Source: Catonia carolina (lineage: Eukaryota > Arthropoda > Insecta > Hemiptera > Achilidae). Taken from it: a stretch of 64,000 bases of DNA. The position numbers were made by a program, and so were the translations under genes. Each line of letters opens with the position of its first letter. Positions within the stretch are counted from its first letter, which is position 1. Positions 57,171-64,000 of this stretch are shown here, in pieces. The notes below the pieces were generated by a model. The model searched no databases, had not been told where the DNA came from, and saw only the letters and a list, made by a program, of their open reading frames with translations. Location of the stretch: assembly GCA_035578175.1 (NCBI GenBank), contig JAQMRL010000006.1, forward strand, positions 18,945,506 through 19,009,505. The letters are read 5' to 3'.

Positions 57171-60100
57171 ATTCCCAATATAAGAACATTGGGAACGGGA
57201 GGAATAACGGTTGCTGTTAGTCTTGCTGGCCAGGAACTATCTTTGCTCGTTGATACGGGAGCCGAATTGTCCATTCTTCGGAAACCAATTTCCGGCGTTA
57301 CCATACAACCAATAAAGATAAAGGCCAGGGGTGTCACGGGTGCTGCACTGGCAGTAACGGGAGCCCAAGAGTTGGAGTGTAGAGTCGCTCACCTTAGGGT
57401 GATGCACACTTTTGTTATCGCTGATGTTGATACATGGCGAGATGGACTGATTGGATGGGATTTGTTGGAGAAATTGGGGGCGGTTGTTGATGTCGCCCGC
57501 CAAGGCGTTACCTTCATGGGAGTTGGTATTTCGCCGCGTGCTAATTGCAGCTCGGAGACGCTAGGAGATGTCGCTAGGGTGAGTGAAGAGACGACGTCAG
57601 GTAGGATGCCTGAATGTGGCAAGGGAGATGCCTTGCAGCCAAGCACTTCAAGATGTACTGGGAGACAGACTGTTCGATCCAAGGATAACAGTGGAACTTT
57701 CCGAGTGAGATCTTTAAGGGCGTTGACGGTACCACCCTATTGTGAGCAGGTGGTCGAAGCTCGTTTGGAGACGAGGATCAAGGGAGATGTCATGGTGGAA
57801 CCGATGATGCAGCCTCAAGCGGGATTGAGGGTTGCGAGAAGCGTGAACTCTGCAGGAGAAAATGAGAAGTTAATTGTGAAGATTGCGAATCTGACGGCCA
57901 AGCTTATCGAGGTGCAGCGTCGGCAAGTCTTAGGAGTAGCCGAGCCACTGATAGACGAGGATGCGTTGCCAATGATGGATATCGAGCGAGGACAACGTAT
58001 TTCACGAAAAATGTTTTCGGAGAAATTGGAGCATCTACCGGGGGTAGAGGCTAAAGTCGTGGAAGATGTGTTATGGAGATTTCGAGATGTTTTTGACGAA
58101 CCCGACAGAGATGGTTGTAAGTCGGGAGTAGAGCATAGGATTCCTACCGGGGATGCCAGCCCCATCATGAAGAGGCCATACCGAGTGCCGCATCATCTGA
58201 GACCCGTCGTTGAAGAGCATTTAGCGACCATGTTGGATAAGGGGATCATCGAGCCATCGAGTAGCCCGTGGTCAGCTCCGGTAGTCTTAGTTCCAAAGAA
58301 GACTTCGGATGGCAGTACTAAATATAGATTTTGTACAGATTTCCGGGCACTGAATGAAATGACGAAAGGGGATGCATATCCGTTGCCCTTGATTCAAGAG
58401 ACGTTGGAGAACCTAGGGCAAAGCCGATATTATACCACTCTTGATTTAGCGTCGGGTTACCATCAGATACCTATTGCGGAAGCTGATCAGGAAAAAACGG
58501 CGTTCACCACAGTGGGTGGACACTTTGAATATAAAAGGATGGCGTTTGGGCTCATGGGTGCCCCTGCTACTTTTCAGAGGTATATGGATAATCTGTTAGC
58601 AGCGCTGAAGGGAAACGAATGCTTTGTATATCTTGATGATGTCATAATTTTTAGTGTTACTATACGCCAACATGCGGAAAGGTTAAGTAATATTCTTAAG
58701 TGTTTTCAAGAGGCCAACTTGAAGGTGAACTTAGAGAAATGCAGGTTTGCTCAAGAGTCCGTGGAATATTTGGGACATGTAGTTACATCCGATGGGGTCA
58801 AACCTGACCCAAAGAAGATCGATGCCATTCGAAACTTCCCTAAACCGAGCAACGTAAAAGAAGTCAGGGGATTCCTAGGTTTAGCAGGCTATTATCGGCG
58901 GTTTATCGAGAACTTTGCTGAGATAGCGAAGCCAATTACGCAACTGACTAAAAAGGATATCGAATTCCGATGGAGCCATGAACAAACTGAAGCGTTCGAG
59001 AAACTGAAGGCATCATTATGTTCAGAGTCTGTGCTAGTATATCCTGACTTTCAGAAGCCATTTATACTTGCCACGGATGCATCAGGGACAGCCTTGGGTG
59101 CTGTACTTTCGCAGCTGTATGATGAAAGGGAAAGGCCTATCGCATATGCCAGCCGTCAGCTGAACGCCGCTGAACGGAACTACTCTACGACCGAGAGGGA
59201 ACTTCTAGCCGTGGTGTGGGCCACACAACAGTTTCGTTGTTATCTTCTGGGAAGACCTTTCACCTTGGTGACGGATCATGCCGCCTTAAGGTGGATGCTC
59301 AGCCTTAAAGACCCTTCGTCCAGACTTACCCGTTGGGCCTTAAGATTAGCAGAATTTAGTTATACTGTGGAGCATAAACCTGGCAAGCGCCATACTAATG
59401 CCGATGCTCTAAGTCGCGCCGCAATAATTGCGTCCGTGCACCGAGGATGGAGCCGTGAGGAGATGAAGAATGCCCAACTGGACGATGACTGGTGCCAGGA
59501 ATTATGGGAAAGAAGAGGTAATGGAAGAGCTGTATGCTCAGGTGGCTTATTATACTGGACCAATGGGGATCCGGAGAGGAAATCATGGAAGCTAGCTGTT
59601 CCGACTAGTATGAGAAGCTCTGTGATCGAAGGTTGTCACAGCACCTTGTGGGCTGGACATCCAGGAACAGAGCGGACACTACGGAAAGTGAGGGAAAATT
59701 ATTACTGGCCAGGAATGAAACGTGACGTGGAGAATTATGTGAGGCAGTGTCACTCTTGTGCGGAGAGGAAGACTCCACCAAGATTAACTGCGCCGTTGTC
59801 AGAGGCTTTTGAACCAAATAGGCCATTTGAGATGGTTTCGCTAGATATAGTGGGCCCACTTCCAGTGACTCGAAGAGGCCACAAGTACATCTTAACGTTT
59901 ATCGATCACTTTACGAGATATGTGGAAGCGATACCGTTACGAGAGCAAACTGCCGAAGCCACTGCGCATGCCTTCGTTACTACAGTAATAGCGAGGCATG
60001 GAACACCAGAGAGGCTACTTACGGACCAAGGGAGAAATTTTATGTCCGAGCTGTTCACCGCTACTTGTAAATACATGAACATCAAGAAATTGAGAACCAC

Positions 60101-61073
60101 TGCTTACCACCCGGAGGGTAACGGAAGATTAGAACGTGTTCACAGAACTCTCATGGAGAGCCTGAGTCATTTCGTGAAAAGGGATGGAAAGGATTGGGAC
60201 CGATGGTTGCCCTTTGCTGTCATGGCCTACCACTCTGTCCCACATGCCTCTACCGGATATTCACCCTTCTACTTACTGTACGGGAGAGAACCAACCTCGC
60301 CGAGTAGTTTCATGATGCCAGAAGACATCGACGGTGTAGAGGATTATATAGACAGATTAAAACAGAAGTTTGAGGAAACTTATGAAGAAGCATTCAAACG
60401 ATCAACGGCTGCGGCCCGAGATAGGGCTAAAACGCGCGATAAATTCAAAGTACTTCGAGAATTCTTGCCTGGAGATGCGGTCTATCTGTTGGATCCTGTA
60501 GCGAAGATAGGAGAAAAGAAAAAGTTTAGTCGACCATGGAAGGGACCCTATGTGGTCAGGAAGAAGCTATCCGACGTGAATTACGAAGTGGCTGATTCAC
60601 TAGGTAAACTGGTGGTGACCCATGTGAATCGATTGAAACGGGCTTACCAGAAGGTAGAGTTCGGGCTAGACATCCAGAGGCCTGAAGAAGATGAAGCCGT
60701 TGAAGAATCAGAAAGGACAGCCTCGGAAATAGACGATGAAGACTGCCCTGGACAATGGAAGCCCATGTGGGTAGATGAATACGATGACGATGAAGAAGGA
60801 GGACTTGTAGCTGATTTGGACAAGCAAGACGAGGATGTCGAGGAAGAAAACCGCGAAGAAATGCCGCAGGCTAGAGCGGATGACGTGGAAAATGAAGGAA
60901 ACGCGCTAGATGCCGATGGTGGTCTAGAAGAATTGCCAGAGGTATTTAGTCCACCGGAAACGAGTAAGTCGCTGAGAGCTGACCCTATCTACCGGCCTTC
61001 TCCATCTGGGAGGAAGCCTCTACAGAGGTCACCGTACGCACTTCGTAGCAGATTGGCTACAAAGAGCGAGTAA
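57171..61073 (+). CDS. pol: Pol polyprotein: protease, reverse transcriptase, RNase H, integrase
   Basis: The frame is open from 57171 with no ATG near its start; residues below are numbered from TTG 57189. Protease: DTG at 22-24. Reverse transcriptase about 330-505, with FCTDF at about 381 and the catalytic YLDD at 481-484. RNase H about 620-745, with TDASG (D630), E671 and TDHAAL (D696). Integrase: H817, H824, C854, C857 zinc finger; catalytic D886, D946 and E982, with 35 residues between the last two; a GPY/F-type segment at 1119-1150. A very acidic extension of about 120 residues follows. All catalytic residues are present, so Pol may be functional. Pol is in the -1 frame relative to gag but is separated from it by stops. 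Confidence 0.93.
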   Translation: MPNIRTLGTGGITVAVSLAGQELSLLVDTGAELSILRKPISGVTIQPIKIKARGVTGAALAVTGAQELECRVAHLRVMHTFVIADVDTWRDGLIGWDLLEKLGAVVDVARQGVTFMGVGISPRANCSSETLGDVARVSEETTSGRMPECGKGDALQPSTSRCTGRQTVRSKDNSGTFRVRSLRALTVPPYCEQVVEARLETRIKGDVMVEPMMQPQAGLRVARSVNSAGENEKLIVKIANLTAKLIEVQRRQVLGVAEPLIDEDALPMMDIERGQRISRKMFSEKLEHLPGVEAKVVEDVLWRFRDVFDEPDRDGCKSGVEHRIPTGDASPIMKRPYRVPHHLRPVVEEHLATMLDKGIIEPSSSPWSAPVVLVPKKTSDGSTKYRFCTDFRALNEMTKGDAYPLPLIQETLENLGQSRYYTTLDLASGYHQIPIAEADQEKTAFTTVGGHFEYKRMAFGLMGAPATFQRYMDNLLAALKGNECFVYLDDVIIFSVTIRQHAERLSNILKCFQEANLKVNLEKCRFAQESVEYLGHVVTSDGVKPDPKKIDAIRNFPKPSNVKEVRGFLGLAGYYRRFIENFAEIAKPITQLTKKDIEFRWSHEQTEAFEKLKASLCSESVLVYPDFQKPFILATDASGTALGAVLSQLYDERERPIAYASRQLNAAERNYSTTERELLAVVWATQQFRCYLLGRPFTLVTDHAALRWMLSLKDPSSRLTRWALRLAEFSYTVEHKPGKRHTNADALSRAAIIASVHRGWSREEMKNAQLDDDWCQELWERRGNGRAVCSGGLLYWTNGDPERKSWKLAVPTSMRSSVIEGCHSTLWAGHPGTERTLRKVRENYYWPGMKRDVENYVRQCHSCAERKTPPRLTAPLSEAFEPNRPFEMVSLDIVGPLPVTRRGHKYILTFIDHFTRYVEAIPLREQTAEATAHAFVTTVIARHGTPERLLTDQGRNFMSELFTATCKYMNIKKLRTTAYHPEGNGRLERVHRTLMESLSHFVKRDGKDWDRWLPFAVMAYHSVPHASTGYSPFYLLYGREPTSPSSFMMPEDIDGVEDYIDRLKQKFEETYEEAFKRSTAAARDRAKTRDKFKVLREFLPGDAVYLLDPVAKIGEKKKFSRPWKGPYVVRKKLSDVNYEVADSLGKLVVTHVNRLKRAYQKVEFGLDIQRPEEDEAVEESERTASEIDDEDCPGQWKPMWVDEYDDDEEGGLVADLDKQDEDVEEENREEMPQARADDVENEGNALDADGGLEELPEVFSPPETSKSLRADPIYRPSPSGRKPLQRSPYALRSRLATKSE

Positions 61074-61336
61074 CAATGTAACTAGAAGTAACTTAATTTC
61101 CTCTTTCTACGCTTTAGGTAAAAGAAATGATACAGTAATATAAAAATTTAACTGAACGTGTGATCATGATATGATGTTAGGATTAATATAGTGTAGGAGA
61201 AAGGCGCCGTTAGAAGGAATATACCCAGTCCGGGTGCGGGCCAAAGCTGAATTGTAGTAGGTGGCGGTGCGAACTAATCCCGGAACGGTCCCTGTTCCCG
61301 ACGACGGACCTCTTTAATGTGATTTTGAGAGAGTGA
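61074..61336. other. Spacer between pol and env with a possible splice acceptor downstream
   Basis: There are 263 bp without a domain. CTCCCTTACAG at 61348-61358, just inside the env frame, fits a 3' splice site (pyrimidines followed by TTACAG), which would suit the spliced env mRNA typical of errantiviruses. This is an inference. Confidence 0.4.
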
Positions 61337-62766
61337 TGGACTTTCTGCTCCCTTACAGGTACGTCTGTTGTATGCGGGTCCGAAGTGGCCAAGAAAGAAG
61401 GCGTCTGGTTTGTTCAAAAGGAGGACGTCCTGTTGTCTGGAGAATGCTGGCGAGTGGTTATCGAAATCAACGTGACGGAAGCCTGCGGAGAATTTAGTGC
61501 TTTGGAGGTCACTACACGTGCCGCTAGAGATAACATTTTGAGAGCTATGGGGGCGATGCCCGAACTAAGAGCCGTAATAGAGACGACCGACAGGATTCTT
61601 GACATGGAGAACGAGCTAACCGACTCGGGACGAGTCTTAACTGAAATGTTGCCGCATGGTCGGATTCGCCGAGGCCTGTTGAACGTTGGAGGGAAGGCGC
61701 TACGTGTCCTATTTGGAGTAGCCGAAGACGAAGAGCTCCAGGAGGCAGAGAAGCACTTGGAAGCTGTGAAGACCCAAGTAGCAGAAGTCGTCCATATCCA
61801 GCAGTCTCATTTAACCTTGACCCGACGATAAGCCAGAAGGCTGGCTACACCAACAGACAGCTGATGTCCTTGGCGAAGGACGTGAAGGAGGCCGCGATGA
61901 ATACGGAACGTCACCTTGCTGAGTTGGACGGACGAGTCACTAGTCTAGAACAATTGGTGCATACTTTCGTGAATGTTTCAGCGAAATTGCAAACTTTAGA
62001 ATTAGCAGTGATGAAAGGGCTGATGGACATGAGGAGCATGTTGCGAGCGATGGAAGGATTAGCCAGGGGTAGATTAAGTGTTAGCTTGATAAGTCCCCTA
62101 GAATTAAGTAATTTAATGTCAAAAATTCGAGCCTCATTGCCCATGGGTACCAATATTATTTCGGGGACTAGCCCCGCGGAATTGTATGCTTATTATAAGG
62201 TGTGTGTTGTGCGAGCGGTGTCCGTTGGGGACTCAATTAAAAGTCTAATTGACCTACCTTTAATGTCCGAGGGACATAATTTTGAACTGTTCCAGTTAGT
62301 AGTGACGCCGAGTATGGACCAAAGGACGGGATTGTATTCCGTATACCACCCGGAGACTTCATTTCTGCTGATGAATAAAGACCGAGCCAGCTACGCCTTG
62401 CTGCAGATGGAAAACCTAGCCAAATGTCGAACGGGACGCTTGATGGTGTGCAGCGTGAATTTTCCTGTCTACACTCGATACCATCCGAGTTGTGTGTCGG
62501 CCCTGTTCTTTGGGGAGTCCGACAGCATTAAGAAAAACTGTATCAAGAATGTATTGGTTTCTACACCCACTGCCATGTGGGCCTTTGATGAACGCCGTGG
62601 GCGTTGGTTATTCAGCCTTCCTTCTCGACAGAAGATCACATCCCAATGCCATCAAGGGGAACGAGTCGTGGTGACAGAAGAAGATATTGAGGGCAATGGT
62701 GAACTCGAGGCGATGAAAGGGTGCCGACTAAGGACTTCGGATTTGATGCTGCTACCCCACACCTGA
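61337..62766 (+). pseudogene. env: Env-like glycoprotein (baculovirus F-like), broken
   Basis: The first open part (61337-61831) carries a furin-like site RIRRG followed by GLLNVGGKALRVLFGV, which resembles the fusion peptide after the cleavage site in F-type envelope proteins of errantiviruses and baculoviruses. An ectodomain helical region follows. The second part (61864-62766, 300 aa) is in the -1 frame relative to the first and continues the ectodomain with several cysteines. A frameshift (between about 61800 and 61860) separates them. The protein ends at 62764-62766 inside an inverted LTR-like segment, without the transmembrane anchor. No signal peptide was found, perhaps because it lies in an upstream exon. 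Confidence 0.8.
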
Positions 62767-62802
62767 CACCATTTGTAACCCCCTCGCTTGGCGGGGGTTA
62801 CA
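62754..62802 (+). repeat. Aberrant 3' terminus of the gypsy element
   Basis: Positions 62754-62783 are the exact reverse complement of 55833-55862 (the LTR end plus primer-binding site), 30 of 30 bases. Positions 62782-62802 equal the last 21 bases of the 5' LTR (55822-55842). The segment TGTAACCCCC...GGGGGTTACA can therefore fold into a hairpin. There is no polypurine tract. The 3' LTR, if 62774-62802 is counted, is only 29 bp. Confidence 0.9.
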
Positions 62803-62807
62803 CTAAT

Positions 62808-62870
62808 GTTAGGTTTATTGTTAATTATTTGCACTGGCAAGAGAAAGTTGTGTGAGTGTTTCACACCAGA
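62808..62870 (+). repeat. Rep-D copy, 3' end, right of the gypsy insertion
   Basis: GTTAGGTTTATTGTTAATTA and then GGCAAGAGAAAGTTGTGTGA, as in the 22.5 kb copy. Confidence 0.85.
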
Positions 62871-62953
62871 TTTTTTTATTATTCATGGAAACGAGTATAC
62901 TAATTCTTTAAATGTATAACTTAATAAGAATATATTATTAGCTCAGTATCTCC

Positions 62954-63276
62954 TACCGGGTTGGTCTAGAGGTAAAGTCGTCGCCAAAATCAGCTGCTTA
63001 ACAGCTGATTTTTGGAGACGAAGGTTTCTGGTTCAAATCCTAGTAAAGGTAGTTACTTTTATACAGATTTGAATACTAGACAGTGGTTACCGGTGTTCTT
63101 TGATGGTTGGGGTTCAATTAACCATACTCACTCAGGAATGGTCGACCTGAGTGTGAACAAGACTACACCTCATTTATACTTCATACACATCATCCTCATC
63201 TCATTGGGTCATGGGGTTGCTTATTGTTCTGAATTGAACAGATTGCAACGTACACAAATTAGGGATTACAAAAAAA
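62954..63276 (+). mobile_element. SINE-A, complete
   Basis: The head is TACCGGGTTGGTCTAGAGG with the hairpin (CAAAATCAGCTG / CAGCTGATTTTTGG) and the B-box GGTTCAAATCC. A-rich tail. A perfect 9-bp duplication, AGTATCTCC, is at 62945-62953 and 63277-63285. Confidence 0.9.
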
Positions 63277-63285
63277 AGTATCTCC

Positions 63286-63800
63286 ATTTATTTTGCCTCT
63301 CCCTGAGCATTGTTGTAATATTTTCCCGTAGACCACCTGACTTTATGTCTGTATTTAATTTAAAATTTCATCTTTTGTGTGTTTATTATGTGCAAGACGG
63401 AAGGAAGCGAAAGGATAACAATATCTAACTAAGGGGCCAACCAAGGTTGACCCCTGAAGCGATTTAAACGTTTCGTTCCTGCAACTCCATCTCATTACCA
63501 TTTAATTATTAAATTCTAAACGGCCCCTTTTTGAATAATAATATATCAATACTTATTGTTTTATTGTTGTATCTTATTTTTTTCTATTTTATTGTTTTCA
63601 TATATTTCTTTTTGACATTTGAGAAGGGTTGTTAGTACTTGTTTTTGTTATTCAGTGTTATTTATGAGGGTATCTACCTGTGGTTATGTTATTTAGTTTT
63701 ACATCTTTGTTTATGGCTGTGTTAGTTAAATATATTTTCTATTTCTGGTTTCGAATTCACACCAATTTATTTATTTTGAGTAAATGTGTTCCGAATTATA
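63286..63800. other. Spacer
   Basis: AT-rich. 63434-63456 contains a small inverted pair (GGGGCCAACC / GGTTGACCCC). No gene recognised. Confidence 0.5.
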
Positions 63801-63812
63801 TGAAAAGATAGA

Positions 63813-63923
63813 CAGTTATTTTTAACGGTCTTATTGAACAGGTTAGAACGTTTAATTATTTGGGATGCCAAATTGGTTTTGATGGAGAACTGGATGTTGA
63901 TAGAAAATACTTCGTTTCCAAGG
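63813..63923 (+). pseudogene. LINE reverse transcriptase fragment
   Basis: One frame reads FNGLIEQVRTFNYLGCQIGF and DGELDVDRK, the YLG region that follows the catalytic core of many LINE reverse transcriptases. It is about 35 codons long, cut by the following Rep-C. Confidence 0.6.
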
Positions 63924-63927
63924 ATGT

Positions 63928-64000
63928 TGTTTAGGTCATCAGCCGAAACGCTGGTTTGAACCTGTAGAGGTTTTACTAAGTAAAACGAGGAGTGAGGTGG
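63928..64000 (-). mobile_element. Rep-C retroposon, cut by the window edge
   Basis: In reverse orientation, starting GATGTTGTTTAGGTCATCAGC. Only the first 73 bp are in the window. Confidence 0.85.

Larger units (their letters stand above)
53932..62802 (+). mobile_element. Ty3/gypsy LTR retrotransposon with env (errantivirus-like)
   Basis: An 8.87-kb insertion in a Rep-D copy. The 5-bp duplication CTAAT lies at 53927-53931 and 62803-62807, and Rep-D reads through cleanly when the element is removed. Order: 5' LTR, primer-binding site, gag, pol (protease, reverse transcriptase, RNase H, integrase) and a broken F-protein-like env. The 3' end is aberrant, with almost no 3' LTR. The interior is much more GC-rich than its surroundings. 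With a full 5' LTR but no 3' LTR it cannot make a complete new copy by itself; trans-mobilisation also seems unlikely. Confidence 0.9.

Overview
The window looks like transposon-rich intergenic DNA from an insect. It is strongly AT-rich, and every recognisable protein belongs to a mobile element: Ty3/gypsy gag-pol-env, mariner and pogo/Tigger transposases, jockey-like and other non-LTR reverse transcriptases, and a Pif1-type helicase of a Helitron. No host gene, rRNA or functional tRNA gene could be supported. The mixture of LINE tails and SINE families suggests Hemiptera, but this is an impression that I could not test.

Layout. 1-29 kb is a patchwork of five dispersed families, named here SINE-A (about 330 bp, tRNA-derived, with a hairpin in its head), SINE-B (about 170 bp, tRNA-derived), Rep-C (about 395 bp, (AAC)n tail, 9-11 bp target duplications), Rep-D (about 0.95 kb, ends with a short inverted repeat of CTTTCTCTTGCC) and a CAGGGTG-ended TIR family. 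Several copies are nested. One Rep-C at 25.2-27.0 kb is split by a 1,410-bp solo LTR with a 4-bp target duplication. 29.3-30.2 kb holds an inverted mariner derivative. 32.8-36.0 kb holds two jockey tails, one of them split. 38-47 kb contains further LINE tails, two Helitrons with clean A/T borders and a decayed reverse transcriptase. 49.8-51.0 kb is a third Helitron carrying a chimeric SINE insertion and a TIR element; the chimera contains a 199-bp block identical to 48,882-49,080. 51.67-52.68 kb is a foldback element with two 444-bp arms.

53,932-62,802 is the main element: a Ty3/gypsy retrotransposon with open gag (379 aa) and pol (about 1,300 aa), plus a broken baculovirus-F-like env. It sits in a Rep-D copy with a perfect 5-bp target duplication. 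Its 3' end is aberrant. The env is truncated into an inverted copy of the 5' LTR-end/primer-binding-site region, and only 21-29 bp of 3' LTR remain. Gag would form the particle, and Pol would process, reverse-transcribe and integrate it, but this copy has lost the 3' LTR and an intact env, so it is probably not mobile by itself.

I did not find a new multi-gene system. The best leads are the aberrant gypsy terminus, the SINE/199-bp chimera, the foldback, the inverted mariner and the SINE-A hairpin head.
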